A DNA stretch of 64,000 nt, taken from NCBI RefSeq assembly GCF_000284595.1, contig NC_017671.1, forward strand, positions 1,459,001-1,523,000, written 5' to 3'. The notes beneath the pieces are model-generated. The model was not told the origin of the DNA and made no database searches. It was given only the letters and a program-made list of their open reading frames with translations. The translations under genes were made by a program, and so were the position numbers. Below, piece by piece: positions 27,511-37,480 of the stretch (position 1 is its first letter; each line of letters starts with the position of its first letter). The DNA comes from Stenotrophomonas maltophilia D457 (lineage in GTDB: Bacteria; Pseudomonadota; Gammaproteobacteria; Xanthomonadales; Xanthomonadaceae).

Positions 27511-27541
27511 CAGTTCTGAGGAACAACGTTCCTCAGAACTG
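27511..27541 (-). other. 14-bp hairpin overlapping the bamA stop codon
   Basis: CAGTTCTGAGGAAC and GTTCCTCAGAACTG form a perfect 14-bp stem with an AAC loop. One arm covers the last two codons and the stop of bamA. No T-run follows, so mRNA 3'-end protection is more likely than termination. Confidence 0.6.
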
Positions 27542-29896
27542 GCCACCGAACGTGAATTGCAGACGCTCGATCTTGTCATCGTCTTCCTTCTTCAGCGGGA
27601 AGGCGTAGCTGATCGAGATCGGGCCGACCGGGGCGCGCCACAGCAGGGCCACGCCGGTGGACACGCGCAGCTCGTTGGCCTTGAAGTTCTGGGTGCCGTT
27701 GTAGACGTTGCCGAAGTCGACGAAGGCCGACACGCGTGCCGACGGGCTGTCGAACAGGCGCGGGAAGTAGGCTTCGACCGAACCGACGGTCTTCAGCGAA
27801 CCACCCAGCGGCTGGCCTTCCGGATAACCGGTGGTGACTTCGCGCGGGCCGAGGGTGTTGTCCTCGAAGCCGCGTACCGAGTTGGTGCCACCGGCGTAGA
27901 AGTTCTCGAAGAACGGCAGGCCGCTGGCGGTGACGGTGCGGGTGGTGCCATCCGGATTGGTCAGCGTACGGGTGTAGTCGTTGCCGTAGGCATCGCCGTA
28001 GCCGATTTCCGCGCGGGTGTTGATCACCAGCGACGGCATGATCGGCCAGTACTTGCTGATCTGGTAGTTCAGCTTGTAGTACTCGATGGTCGAACCCGGC
28101 AGCGTGGTTTCCAGGCCGACGCGCTGGTAGGTGCCGCGGGTCGGCATGAAGTAGTCGTTGCGCGAGTCGCGCGCCCAGCCCAGCTCGGTGCGCCAGGCGT
28201 GGAAGGTGCGCTTACCGACCGCGTTGATGTAGTCGATGATCGACTGCGGGGTCGAGCCCTGGTAGGTGGTGATCTGGTTGCTGTCGATGCCGAACATCAG
28301 CGAGACGGTATCGGTCTCGGTCAGCGGCACGCCGAACACCACCTGCGCCGAACCATTGGTGCTGTTGTACTGCGCGGTATTGAAGTCGGAGTAGTCCAGT
28401 TCGCGCCAGGACAGGTTATAGCCCAGCGACACGCCGTCATCGGTGAAGTACGGGTTGGTGTAGCTGAAGCCGTAGCGCTGCAGGTAGCTGCTGCGCGAGG
28501 CTTCGACCGACACGCGGTTGCCGCCGCCAAGGAAGTTGTTCTGCGACAGCTGCACCGAGGTGGTCATGCCGTAGGACTGCGAGTAGCCCAGGCCGAACAC
28601 GAAGCTGCCCGAGGTGGTTTCCTTGACGTTGTAGACGACGTCGACCTGGTCGTTGCTGCCGCTGACGGCCGGGGTCTCCACTTCCACCGATTCGAAGTAG
28701 CCCAGGCGCTGCAGGCGGATCTTGGAGCGGTCGATCGCGGCCTGCGAGTACCAGCTGTTCTCGAACTGGCGCATTTCGCGGCGCATCACCTCATCGGAGG
28801 TGCGGGTATTGCCACGGAACAGGATGCGGCGCACCGACACGCGCGGGCCGGGCACGACCTGCATGTTGATGGCGACGGTCTGCTCGGCGCGGTTGGTGGT
28901 CGGGATCGGGTTCACCTTGGCGAACGCGTAGCCGATGTTGGACAGCGAATTGGTGATGGTGTCCGAGCTGAATTCCAGCAGGGCACGCGAGAACGTGTCG
29001 CCGGACTTCTGGATCACCATGCGCTCGACGTCCTCCTGCGGGAGGATGGTGTCGCCGCTGACCTTGATCTCGGAGATCTTGTACTGCGCACCCTCGGTCA
29101 CGCCCGCGGTCAGGAACATGTCGCGCTTGTCGGGGCTGATCGAGACCTGGGTGGAATCGATGCTGAAATCGACGTAGCCGCGGTCCAGGTACCAGGAGTT
29201 GAGCTTTTCCAGGTCACCGGACAGCTTTTCCTTGGAGTACTGGTCGTCACGGCGGTACCACGACGCCCAGTTGTGCTCCTTGGACTCCCAGGTCTCCAGG
29301 ATGTCCTTGCTCTCGAACTTTTCGGTGCCGACCAGGTTGACGTGGCGGATCTTGGCCGCCTTGCCTTCCTTGATGGCGATGGCGATGTCCACGCGGTTGC
29401 GGTCCAGCGGGCTCACCGTCGGGGTGATGTCGACGTTGTATTTGCCACGGTCGTTGTACTGGCGGCGCAGTTCCTGGGTCACGCGGTCCAGGCTCAGGCG
29501 ATCGAAGGTGCCGCCCTCGGTCAGGCCGATGTCGGACAGGCCCTTGAGCAGCTGGTCGGACTTGATGTCCTTGTTGCCGGTCACGGTCAGCTTGTTGATC
29601 GCCGGACGTTCCTTGACGGTCACCACCAGGATCGTGCCCTGGCGGTCCAGCTGCACGTCTTCGAAGAAGCCGGTCTTGTACAGGGCGCGGATCGTCTCGC
29701 CGACCTTGTTGTCGGTGACCGTCTCGCCACGTTCCACCGGCAGGTAGGTGAATACCGTGCCCGAGCTGATGCGCTGCAGGCCATCGACGCGGATGTCGCT
29801 GACAGTGAAGGGCTCGGCTGCCTGGGCCAGGGCGGGAGCGCCGGTGACGGCGGCGAGGGCGAGGGCCAGCAGGCGGCGATTGGGGAGTCGCGTCAT
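27533..29896 (-). CDS. bamA: outer membrane protein assembly factor BamA
   Basis: A 787-residue Omp85 protein that folds beta-barrels into the outer membrane. The signal peptide ends ALAQA-A (about residue 27). Five POTRA domains span about residues 30-430 (first begins FTVSDIRVDGLQRIS). The barrel contains the lid-lock VRGF motif (SVRGFEDNTLGPR) and ends in the aromatic beta-signal (FTFGGQF). The start at 29896 gives a standard signal peptide. It lies downstream of rseP, as in most proteobacteria. Confidence 0.97.
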   Translation of the reverse strand: MTRLPNRRLLALALAAVTGAPALAQAAEPFTVSDIRVDGLQRISSGTVFTYLPVERGETVTDNKVGETIRALYKTGFFEDVQLDRQGTILVVTVKERPAINKLTVTGNKDIKSDQLLKGLSDIGLTEGGTFDRLSLDRVTQELRRQYNDRGKYNVDITPTVSPLDRNRVDIAIAIKEGKAAKIRHVNLVGTEKFESKDILETWESKEHNWASWYRRDDQYSKEKLSGDLEKLNSWYLDRGYVDFSIDSTQVSISPDKRDMFLTAGVTEGAQYKISEIKVSGDTILPQEDVERMVIQKSGDTFSRALLEFSSDTITNSLSNIGYAFAKVNPIPTTNRAEQTVAINMQVVPGPRVSVRRILFRGNTRTSDEVMRREMRQFENSWYSQAAIDRSKIRLQRLGYFESVEVETPAVSGSNDQVDVVYNVKETTSGSFVFGLGYSQSYGMTTSVQLSQNNFLGGGNRVSVEASRSSYLQRYGFSYTNPYFTDDGVSLGYNLSWRELDYSDFNTAQYNSTNGSAQVVFGVPLTETDTVSLMFGIDSNQITTYQGSTPQSIIDYINAVGKRTFHAWRTELGWARDSRNDYFMPTRGTYQRVGLETTLPGSTIEYYKLNYQISKYWPIMPSLVINTRAEIGYGDAYGNDYTRTLTNPDGTTRTVTASGLPFFENFYAGGTNSVRGFEDNTLGPREVTTGYPEGQPLGGSLKTVGSVEAYFPRLFDSPSARVSAFVDFGNVYNGTQNFKANELRVSTGVALLWRAPVGPISISYAFPLKKEDDDKIERLQFTFGGQF

Positions 29897-29970
29897 GTCA
29901 CGTCCGGTAGGAAGGTCGATTTCATTGGTGCGGGATGCCGACGCTGTAGACGGCAACAACATGGAAAAGT

Positions 29971-31329
29971 TCATCGCGGGACCAGGCCGAGGATGTCGTT
30001 GTAGAACGCCAACCCCATCAGCCCGGCCAGCAACGCCAGGCCGATGTATTGGCCGGCGGCGATGGCACGCTCGCTCAGCGGGCTGCCCTTGACCAACTCG
30101 ATAAGGTAATACAGCAGGTGGCCGCCGTCCAAGATCGGGATCGGCAGCAGGTTGATGATGCACAGGCTGAGGGACAGCAGGGCAAGGAACTGCAGGAACC
30201 AGTCGAGGCCGCGCTTGGCCGAGACATTGGCCACGCGGGCGATGGTGACCGGCCCGGAAACGTTCTGAAGCGAGGCCTTGCCGGTGACGATGCGGCCCAT
30301 CATGCCCAGCGAGTCGGCCGCCAGGCGGCCGGTTTCGCGTACCGCGACGGTGACCGAGTCCAGGGGACCGTAGCGCAGGAGGGTGTCGTAGGGGGGGCTG
30401 AACTTGGTCGGGAACTGAACGCCGATCTGCCACGTGGGGCCGCCCTTGGCGTCCTGGCCCTTGCGTGGCGTCACTTCCAGCGCCAGGCGCTCGCCGCCAC
30501 GCAGGACCTCGATCATGCCCGGGCCACCGGCACGGCCCAGGGCCTGGATCTCGCCGATCACCTGGTCGGCGCCGTCGATGCGCTGGCCGTCAATGGCCAC
30601 GATCAGGTCGCCCGGCTGCAGTTGCCCGGCCACCACGGAGTCCGCGGTGAGCGACTCGACCAGCGCGGGCTGCAGCCACGACTGCCAGTACATGCCAGCC
30701 AGGATCGGCACCCGCCGCTCATCGAAACCCGCCGGCAGCTGCGACAGCGGCAGGGTGCGCGTGCGCACCTGGTCGGCCGTATCCAGCACTTCCAGCTTCA
30801 CGTCGCGGCGGTCCATCGCGGCCGCGGTCAGTGCCATGCTGGCCTCGCCGAGGGTGACCACCTGGCGGTCGTCCACGCGCAGCACGCGGTCGCCGCTGGC
30901 CAGGCCGGCACTGGCGGCGATGCCGCTGACGCGGCCGACGGTGGGCGAGTAATCCTGCTTGCCGATCACGAACATCGCCCACAGCAGGAGGATGCACAGC
31001 AGCAGGTTGGCGATCGGGCCGGCGGCAACGATCGCGATGCGCTGCCAGACGGTCTTGTGGTTGAAGGCCTGGCCGCGCTCGTGCGGGTGGACTTCGACCT
31101 CGCGTTCGTCGAGGAACTTCACGTAGCCACCCAGCGGAATGGCGGCGATGGCGAACTCGGTACCATGCCGGTCGCGGCGCGACCACAGCGGCCGGCCGAA
31201 GCCGACCGAGAAACGCAGGATCTTGACCCCGCACAGGCGCCCGACCCAGTAATGCCCGAACTCGTGGAACGTGACCAGCAGCCCGAGGCTGACAATCATC
31301 CACCAGACCGATCCGATGAAGTCAGTCAT
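29971..31329 (-). CDS. rseP: site-2 protease RseP (regulated intramembrane proteolysis)
   Basis: A 452-residue inner-membrane metalloprotease. The zinc motif HEFGH is at residues 22-26 in the first helix, and the third ligand is in NLLPIPILDGGHLLYY near the C-terminus. Two PDZ domains lie between. It cleaves the anti-sigma-E factor RseA in the envelope stress response. The position between dxr and bamA is conserved. Confidence 0.96.
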   Translation of the reverse strand: MTDFIGSVWWMIVSLGLLVTFHEFGHYWVGRLCGVKILRFSVGFGRPLWSRRDRHGTEFAIAAIPLGGYVKFLDEREVEVHPHERGQAFNHKTVWQRIAIVAAGPIANLLLCILLLWAMFVIGKQDYSPTVGRVSGIAASAGLASGDRVLRVDDRQVVTLGEASMALTAAAMDRRDVKLEVLDTADQVRTRTLPLSQLPAGFDERRVPILAGMYWQSWLQPALVESLTADSVVAGQLQPGDLIVAIDGQRIDGADQVIGEIQALGRAGGPGMIEVLRGGERLALEVTPRKGQDAKGGPTWQIGVQFPTKFSPPYDTLLRYGPLDSVTVAVRETGRLAADSLGMMGRIVTGKASLQNVSGPVTIARVANVSAKRGLDWFLQFLALLSLSLCIINLLPIPILDGGHLLYYLIELVKGSPLSERAIAAGQYIGLALLAGLMGLAFYNDILGLVPR

Positions 31330-31384
31330 GCAGGCTCACAGTGGCGGGCAGGGGCGGCGGCGTCATGCTGGGCGAGGCGGTCGT

Positions 31385-32575
31385 TCAGGCGGCGTCGATG
31401 GCGTTCAGGGTGAGCTGGCGTGCCCGCTGGTCGGCGGACAACAGGACCTCCAGTGTATCGGCTGCTTGCGTCGGCAGTGTTGAAAGAGCGTTAGCAACCA
31501 GCGCCGGGATCGTCAGGAAACCGATCCGGCCCTGAAGAAACGCTGAAACCGCCTCCTCGTTGGCAGCATTCAGCACCGCCGGTGCGGTGCCGCCGGCCTG
31601 CATGGCCTGCCAGGCCAGGGCCAGGCAGGGGAAGGCGTCGGTGTCCGGGGCCTCGAAATCCAGCCGGCCCTGGGCCAGCAGGTCCAGCCCGGCCACGCCC
31701 GATTCGATGCGCTGTGGCCAGCCCAGGCCAACGGCGAGGGTGGTGCGCATGTCCGGCAGGCCCATCTGCGCCAGGGTCGAGCCGTCGACGAACTCGACCA
31801 GCGAATGGACCAGGCTCTGCGGGTGCACCAGCACTTCGATGCGCTCACCGGGCACGCCGAACAGGTGGTGGGCCTCGATGACTTCCAGGCCCTTGTTCAT
31901 CAACGTCGCCGAATCGACCGAGATCTTCGGTCCCATCGACCACTTCGGGTGGGCAACGGCCTGGGCCGGGGTGACCTGGGCCAGTTCGGCGCAGCTGCGG
32001 CCACGGAACGGGCCGCCGGAGGCGGTCAGCAGGATCCGGCGCACGCCGGCGCCGTCGACGCTGGCGTCGCGCGAGCGCAGGCACTGGAAGATGGCGCTGT
32101 GTTCGCTGTCGATCGGGATGATTTCGGCGCCGGCACGTTCGGCGGTACGGGTCAGCAGTTCGCCGGCCAGCACCAGCGATTCCTTGTTGGCCAGCAGGAT
32201 GCGCTTGCCGGCGGCGGCCGCGGCCAGGGTCGAGGACAGGCCGGCAGCGCCGACGATGGCCGCGACCACGGTATCGCAGGCGTCGCTGGCGGCCAGCTGG
32301 TCCAACGCGGCATGGCCGGCATGGGCTTCGGTGGCCAGTCCGGCGTCGCGCAGGCCGTCACGCAGTTCGGCAAACAGCGATTCGTCGGCGATCACCGCGT
32401 GCGCGGGTTTGTGCTGGCGGCACAACGCCAGCAGCCCCTGCACCTGGCGTCCGGCGGCGAGCACGGTCGCCTGGTAGCGCTGCGGGTGGCGGGCGATCAC
32501 GTCCAGCGTGGAGGCACCGATCGAGCCGGTGGCGCCGAATACGGCGACCCGGCGCAGGTCTGCAGCAGCATTCAT
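31385..32575 (-). CDS. dxr: 1-deoxy-D-xylulose 5-phosphate reductoisomerase
   Basis: A 396-residue enzyme of the MEP isoprenoid pathway. The NADPH-binding motif is GATGSIG (14-20), the metal-binding stretch is [12 protein letters not shown], and the flexible loop is [19 protein letters not shown] with conserved His and Trp nearby. Length matches the family (about 395). It supplies undecaprenyl and quinone precursors, in line with uppS and cdsA next door. Confidence 0.97.
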   Translation of the reverse strand: MNAAADLRRVAVFGATGSIGASTLDVIARHPQRYQATVLAAGRQVQGLLALCRQHKPAHAVIADESLFAELRDGLRDAGLATEAHAGHAALDQLAASDACDTVVAAIVGAAGLSSTLAAAAAGKRILLANKESLVLAGELLTRTAERAGAEIIPIDSEHSAIFQCLRSRDASVDGAGVRRILLTASGGPFRGRSCAELAQVTPAQAVAHPKWSMGPKISVDSATLMNKGLEVIEAHHLFGVPGERIEVLVHPQSLVHSLVEFVDGSTLAQMGLPDMRTTLAVGLGWPQRIESGVAGLDLLAQGRLDFEAPDTDAFPCLALAWQAMQAGGTAPAVLNAANEEAVSAFLQGRIGFLTIPALVANALSTLPTQAADTLEVLLSADQRARQLTLNAIDAA

Positions 32576-32577
32576 GG

Positions 32578-33414
32578 TCAGAACCCGAAGATTTCCTTGC
32601 CCAGCGCGAACACCGGGACGGCGGCGAGGACGCCGTCGACCCGGTCGAGCACGCCGCCATGGCCCGGGATCAGGTGGCCCGAATCCTTGGCGCCCGCGTG
32701 GCGCTTGATGAGGCTCTCGAACAGGTCACCCAGCACCGAGGCGAACACGGCCACGACCGCGGTGATCAGCAGGCCCGGCAGGTGTGCGGTATCGATCCCG
32801 GCCAGCCAGCCCAGGCCGACGGCCACGGCGACACCGGCCAGCAGGCCGCCGAACAGGCCTTCCCAGGTCTTGTTGGGGCTGATCCGCGGGGCCAGCTTGT
32901 GCTTGCCGAAATGGCGGCCGGCGAAGTAGGCGCCCGAGTCGGCCGCCCACACCAGTGCCAGTGCAGCCAGCAGCCACAGGTGGCCCTGCTTGCCCGGCGG
33001 ATCGCCACCGGCATGGATCAGCACCAGCGCGGCCCAGGCGGGCACGATGGCAAGCGTGCCGGCCAGCATCTTCAGGATGCGCGAGGGCGCCGACGGCTGT
33101 GCACCGAAATTGAAGAAGCGCAGCCAGACCAGCGCGGCCAGCCACCAGGCAACGCCGGCCAGCGTGGTTATCTGGAACAGCACCAGCGTGCTGCCATCGG
33201 CCCAGACCAGCAGCACCATCAGCAGCAGGTTCAGCACCAGAAGTACGGTGCGTGCCAGGGTGTCTTCGATACCGGCCAGCTTCAGCCATTCCCACAGGCC
33301 GATCAGCAGCACCGCAGCGGCGGCGGCGGCCAGCCATTGCGTGGGCAGCAGCAGGATCGCCGCAATGGCAACCGGCGCCATGATCAGCGCGGCGAGGACT
33401 CGGGTCTTGGTCAT
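32578..33414 (-). CDS. cdsA: phosphatidate cytidylyltransferase
   Basis: A 278-residue multi-helix membrane enzyme making CDP-diacylglycerol for phospholipids. The family signature is in the C-terminal third: [12 protein letters not shown], then [21 protein letters not shown] and [11 protein letters not shown]. The start at 33414 overlaps the uppS stop by four bases (ATGA). Three bases separate it from dxr. Confidence 0.96.
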   Translation of the reverse strand: MTKTRVLAALIMAPVAIAAILLLPTQWLAAAAAAVLLIGLWEWLKLAGIEDTLARTVLLVLNLLLMVLLVWADGSTLVLFQITTLAGVAWWLAALVWLRFFNFGAQPSAPSRILKMLAGTLAIVPAWAALVLIHAGGDPPGKQGHLWLLAALALVWAADSGAYFAGRHFGKHKLAPRISPNKTWEGLFGGLLAGVAVAVGLGWLAGIDTAHLPGLLITAVVAVFASVLGDLFESLIKRHAGAKDSGHLIPGHGGVLDRVDGVLAAVPVFALGKEIFGF

Positions 33415-34178
33415 GGGCTGGAAGTCTCGGTGGCCAGTGCGGCAATCTGGGCGCTGGTCAGGCCGAAACGACGCTCGCGGCCGGCATAGGCGTCCAGCGC
33501 CTGCTGCAGCTGCCCGGCATCGAAGTCCGGCCACAGGGCCTCGGTGAACCACAGCTCGGTGTAGGCCAGCTGCCACAGCAGGAAGTTGCTGATGCGGGTG
33601 TCGCCGCCGGTGCGGATGAACAGGTCCGGCGGCGGCAGGTCGGCAAGGGCGACCTGGCTGCCCAGCAGCGATTCGTCGATCTGCTCGGGCAACAGGCGAC
33701 CGGCCGCCACTTCGACGGCCAGGGCGCGCGCGGCGCGGGCGATGTCCTGGCGGCCGCCATAGCTGGCCGCGATCGACAGGGTCAGGGTGGTGTTGTCGGC
33801 GGTGCGCTGTTCGGCCAGCTGCATGCGGCTGACCAGCCCGGCACCGAAGCGCTCGCGTTCGCCGATGAAGCGTACGCGCACGCCGCGCCGGTGCAGCTCG
33901 TCCACCTCGCGGTCGAGCGCGCCGAGGAACAGCTTCATCAACGCATCCACTTCCTCCTGCGGCCGGCCCCAGTTCTCGCTGGAGAAGGCGAACAGGGTCA
34001 GCGCCGGAATGCCCAGTTCAAGGCAGCGCTCGATGGTGCGGTTGACCGCGCGCGCGCCGGCACGGTGGCCGATCACGCGGGGGCGACGGCGCTGCTGTGC
34101 CCAGCGCCCATTGCCATCCATGATGATGGCAATGTGGCGGGGCAGGGCGGCCGGTAACGGAGGCGGGGCTGAAGGCAT
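33411..34178 (-). CDS. uppS: undecaprenyl diphosphate synthase
   Basis: A 255-residue cis-prenyltransferase making the C55 lipid carrier for peptidoglycan and O-antigen. Catalytic Asp21 lies in IIMDGNGRWAQQRRRPRVIGH. Other family motifs are FAFSSENWGRP and PDLFIRTGGDTRISNFLLWQ. Six bases separate it from frr and it overlaps cdsA. Confidence 0.97.
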   Translation of the reverse strand: MPSAPPPLPAALPRHIAIIMDGNGRWAQQRRRPRVIGHRAGARAVNRTIERCLELGIPALTLFAFSSENWGRPQEEVDALMKLFLGALDREVDELHRRGVRVRFIGERERFGAGLVSRMQLAEQRTADNTTLTLSIAASYGGRQDIARAARALAVEVAAGRLLPEQIDESLLGSQVALADLPPPDLFIRTGGDTRISNFLLWQLAYTELWFTEALWPDFDAGQLQQALDAYAGRERRFGLTSAQIAALATETSSP

Positions 34179-34183
34179 CGACT

Positions 34184-34738
34184 TCAGACCGACAGCAGTT
34201 CTTTTTCCTTGTCGGCGACGACCTTGTCGACGTCCTTGATGTTGGCGTCGGTCAGCTTCTGGATGTCGTCTTCGCCGCGCTTCTTCTCGTCTTCGCTGAT
34301 CGCCTTGTCCTTGACCAGCTTGGCGATTTCCTTGTTCGCGTCCTGACGGATGTTGCGGATCGCGATCTTGGCGCCTTCACCTTCCTTCTGCACCTGCTTG
34401 GCCAGCTCCTTGCGGCGCTCTTCGGTCGGCGGCGGCATGTTGATGCGGATCGCGGTGCCGAGGGTGTTCGGGGTGAACTCGGCGTTGTAGAGACCCTTTT
34501 CGATCTCCTTGATCATGCCCTTGTCGAACGGCGTGACCAGCAGCGAGTGCGCGTCGGCGTTGGAGATCGAGGCAACCTGGTTCAGCGGGGTGCTGGCGTT
34601 GCCATAGGCACTGACCGTCACGCGGTCCAGCAGCGCAGGCGTGGCACGCCCGGTCCGGATGGAGGTGAGGGTGTGCTTCAGAGCGTCGATGCTCTTGGCC
34701 ATGCGCGTCTGCGCGTTGTTCTTGATGTCGTTGAGCAT
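34184..34738 (-). CDS. frr: ribosome recycling factor
   Basis: A 184-residue RRF. It has the expected two-domain pattern: helices starting MAKSIDALKHTLTSIRTGRA, a beta domain (YGNASTPLNQVASI, NMPPPTEERRKEL), then a long C-terminal helical hairpin ending EKELLSV. It releases ribosomes after termination together with EF-G. The pyrH-frr-uppS order is standard. Confidence 0.97.
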   Translation of the reverse strand: MLNDIKNNAQTRMAKSIDALKHTLTSIRTGRATPALLDRVTVSAYGNASTPLNQVASISNADAHSLLVTPFDKGMIKEIEKGLYNAEFTPNTLGTAIRINMPPPTEERRKELAKQVQKEGEGAKIAIRNIRQDANKEIAKLVKDKAISEDEKKRGEDDIQKLTDANIKDVDKVVADKEKELLSV

Positions 34739-34834
34739 CGCCCGGTCCTGGATGTATCTGGAATCGGGCGATTATAGGCGAATACGGGACGCTGCCGGGC
34801 CTGAATCGGCCCGATCGCCGCTTCGCGCTCAGGC

Positions 34835-35563
34835 TCAGGCCGGGTCGCGGCCCTGGACCAGGGTGCCGATGTTCGCGCCGTTGAGGATCTTCAGCAGCTC
34901 GCCCGGCTGGCCCATGTCGAACACGCGCATCGGCAGGTCGCTGTCGCGGGCCAATGCGAAGGCCGCCGTGTCCATCACTTCCAGGCCGCGGCGGATCACT
35001 TCGTCGTAGCTCAGGCTGTCGAAGCGGACCGCATCGCTGTGCTTGTTCGGGTCCTTGTCGTACACGCCATCGACCTTGGTGGCCTTCAGCAGCAGGTCGG
35101 CGCCGATCTCGATCGCGCGCAGGGCGGCGCCGGAATCGGTGGTGAAGAACGGGCTGCCGACGCCGGCGGCGAAGATCACCAGGCGGCCCTTTTCCAGGTG
35201 GCGGATGGCGCGGCGGCGGATGTAGTCCTCGCACACGTCGTTGATCTTGATCGCGCTCATCACGCGGGCCTTGGCGCCCAGCTTCTCGAGGGCATCCTGC
35301 ATGGCCAGGGCGTTGATGACCGTGGCCAGCATGCCCATCTGGTCGCCGGTGACCCGGTCCATGCCGCCGGCGGCCAGGCCGGCGCCGCGGAAGATGTTGC
35401 CGCCGCCGATCACCAGCGCCACTTCGGCACCGGCCTGCTGGGCTTCGATGACCTCGCGGGCCAGGCGATTGATGACCTTCGGGTCGATGCCGTAGTCCTC
35501 GTCTCCCATCAGCGCCTCCCCGGACAGTTTCAGAAGGATGCGGCGATAGGCGAGCTTGGACAT
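34835..35563 (-). CDS. pyrH: uridylate kinase
   Basis: A 242-residue UMP kinase of the amino-acid-kinase fold. Motifs are [23 protein letters not shown] (phosphate binding), [20 protein letters not shown] and [14 protein letters not shown]. The start at 35563 is chosen because homologues begin shortly before [14 protein letters not shown] 96-base gap separates it from frr. Confidence 0.97.
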   Translation of the reverse strand: MSKLAYRRILLKLSGEALMGDEDYGIDPKVINRLAREVIEAQQAGAEVALVIGGGNIFRGAGLAAGGMDRVTGDQMGMLATVINALAMQDALEKLGAKARVMSAIKINDVCEDYIRRRAIRHLEKGRLVIFAAGVGSPFFTTDSGAALRAIEIGADLLLKATKVDGVYDKDPNKHSDAVRFDSLSYDEVIRRGLEVMDTAAFALARDSDLPMRVFDMGQPGELLKILNGANIGTLVQGRDPA

Positions 35564-35684
35564 GAGGACCTCGGGTGCGTGGAAATCGCGGGCGATTCTA
35601 CGCGCATGCGGCGTCGTGCCAAAGTGTTTTGTGCACTGCGGCGCAGAATCCGGTCGTTCGCCCCGGTCAAACGGGGCTTCCCGT

Positions 35685-37223
35685 TCAGCCCAGCTCGGCG
35701 CCAGCGGTGGCCGACAGCTCGTCGTGGCCGAGGGCACCTGGCGAGCGGGCGATCACCCGGTTGCGGCCCAGGTTCTTGGAGCGGTACAGCACGTCGTCGG
35801 CTGCGCGCAGCAGGTCCTGCACGTCGGCGAAGCGCTCGTAGCCACCCTGGGTGGCCACGCCGGCGGAGAAGGTGACGAACAGCGGCCCGCCCTCCAGCTC
35901 GGCCATCGGCGTGGCGACGATATTGGCCAGCACCCGGCGGATCACGTCCAGGGCCACGCTTTCGCTGGTGTTTGGCAGCAGCGCGACGAATTCCTCGCCG
36001 CCGAAGCGGGCGACGGTGTCACTGTTGCGCAGCTGGCCCTGCAGCTTGCCGGCGAAGGCGCGCAGTACCTCGTCGCCGGTCAGGTGGCCGTGGGCGTCGT
36101 TGATCTTCTTGAAGTCGTCCAGGTCGATGAAGGCCACCGACAACGGCCAGCCCTGGCGGCCGGCGCGCAGGAATTCCTGCTCCAGCACCGCTTCCAGCTG
36201 GCGGCGGTTGAGCACGCCGGTCAACGCGTCACGATGGGCCTGGTCGGCGAGGCGCTTGGCGCGCGCCTCGAACTCGTCGGCGCGGCGTCGTGCCTGGTCG
36301 GCGTCCTGCAGTTCGCGCAGGTTGCGCAGCGTGGCCAGCTCCTGCGCGTGATCGATCAGCTCGCGCACCCGCGCCGGTGAATTGAGGCCGGCATCAAACA
36401 GGCTGGCGATGTCGGGCAGGGCTTCACTGATGCGGGCGAGGACCTGGTCGAAGCGCGCGCTGTCCAGCTCCAGGCGGTCGTGCACCTGCTGCAGGGCGCG
36501 CTCACGCGCGGCGTCGGCGTCGCTGTCCAGCCAGATGTCGGCCACCGCGCCGGACAGCTGCACGCAGGCCTGGAACGGCGATTCGGCGACGTCCTCGTCC
36601 TCGCTGTGGCTGATGCTCTCCACCAGGTAGCGGGGCAGGCCCCATTGCTCGGCCACCCACGCGCCGACCTCGGCATGGCTGCAGCCCAGTTCCTCGCGTT
36701 CGCGGGCGACCAGGTCGATGTTGTCGCGTGCCTCGCGCAGCAGCGGCAGGTAGCGCTCCGACTCGGCCTGGGCCAGGCACAGTACGCCCAGGTCCTGCAG
36801 CAGGCCGGCCAGCATCAGTTCTTCCAGCCGGCGCAGGCCGCGCGCCTGGCCCAGCTGGCTGGCAGCCAGGGCGCTGAGGATGCTGCGCTTCCAGGCGCGC
36901 TGGCGCAGGTCGTGGTCGGCGCCGGTGCCGCCGGTCAGGCCCTGGGTGACAGTGAAGCCGAGGGCGAGGCTGATCGTGGCGTTCAGGCCCAGCATGGTCA
37001 GCGCCTGGCCGAGGTTCTCGATCCGGCGGCGGCTGGCGTACAGCGGCGAATTGGCGATGCGCAGCATGCGAGCGCTCAGCGCCATGTCGATGGCGATGAT
37101 GTCGGCAGCGGTGGCGATGTCCGCTTCCGGGTCCTGGGCCAGTTCGATGATGCGCAGGGCAATACCGGGTGGCGAAGGCAGGTTGCGGCAGAGCGCCAGG
37201 GCAGCTGTCAGCTCGGGAGGCAT
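35685..37223 (-). CDS. HDOD domain-containing diguanylate cyclase
   Basis: A 512-residue signalling protein. The N-terminal half is an HDOD domain ([42 protein letters not shown]), often found in signalling and motility control. A coiled-coil of about 35 residues ([20 protein letters not shown]) leads into a GGDEF domain starting [19 protein letters not shown]. The active loop is RFGGEEF (about 407-413). An inhibitory I-site RNSD lies exactly five residues before it, so c-di-GMP feedback is expected. It interrupts the usual tsf-pyrH neighbourhood. Confidence 0.92.
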   Translation of the reverse strand: MPPELTAALALCRNLPSPPGIALRIIELAQDPEADIATAADIIAIDMALSARMLRIANSPLYASRRRIENLGQALTMLGLNATISLALGFTVTQGLTGGTGADHDLRQRAWKRSILSALAASQLGQARGLRRLEELMLAGLLQDLGVLCLAQAESERYLPLLREARDNIDLVAREREELGCSHAEVGAWVAEQWGLPRYLVESISHSEDEDVAESPFQACVQLSGAVADIWLDSDADAARERALQQVHDRLELDSARFDQVLARISEALPDIASLFDAGLNSPARVRELIDHAQELATLRNLRELQDADQARRRADEFEARAKRLADQAHRDALTGVLNRRQLEAVLEQEFLRAGRQGWPLSVAFIDLDDFKKINDAHGHLTGDEVLRAFAGKLQGQLRNSDTVARFGGEEFVALLPNTSESVALDVIRRVLANIVATPMAELEGGPLFVTFSAGVATQGGYERFADVQDLLRAADDVLYRSKNLGRNRVIARSPGALGHDELSATAGAELG

Positions 37224-37354
37224 GTCGGGTCGTTCAATTCCATTAGGACAAGAATACCTAGGAATGCATCACAGTCCGCGATTTTCGTTCCTGCTAAATG
37301 ACTGTGGATTCCCTGCGCCGAGTATCGGCTTGATTCGCGCGCAACGCAAAGGTG

Positions 37355-37387
37355 CCGGTTGTGCGCACCAACGGTGCGCACAACCGG
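37355..37387. other. 15-bp perfect hairpin upstream of the HDOD-GGDEF gene
   Basis: CCGGTTGTGCGCACC and GGTGCGCACAACCGG form a 15-bp stem with an AAC loop, in the gap between the tsf terminator and the HDOD-GGDEF gene. It may act as a second terminator (TTTGCG follows on the minus strand) or as a leader structure. Confidence 0.55.
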
Positions 37388-37419
37388 TGGGCCATGGGTT
37401 GATCCCTGGGCCCATGCAT

Positions 37420-37448
37420 AAAAAAAGAGCCGCGGTTTCCCGCGGCTC
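37420..37448 (-). terminator. intrinsic terminator of rpsB-tsf
   Basis: GAGCCGCGG-GAAA-CCGCGGCTC (minus-strand reading) followed by seven T, placed 33 bases after the tsf stop. A classic strong terminator. Confidence 0.92.
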
Positions 37449-37480
37449 CTTCTGGTCGCTTCACAGCCGGAAGGCTGGAA

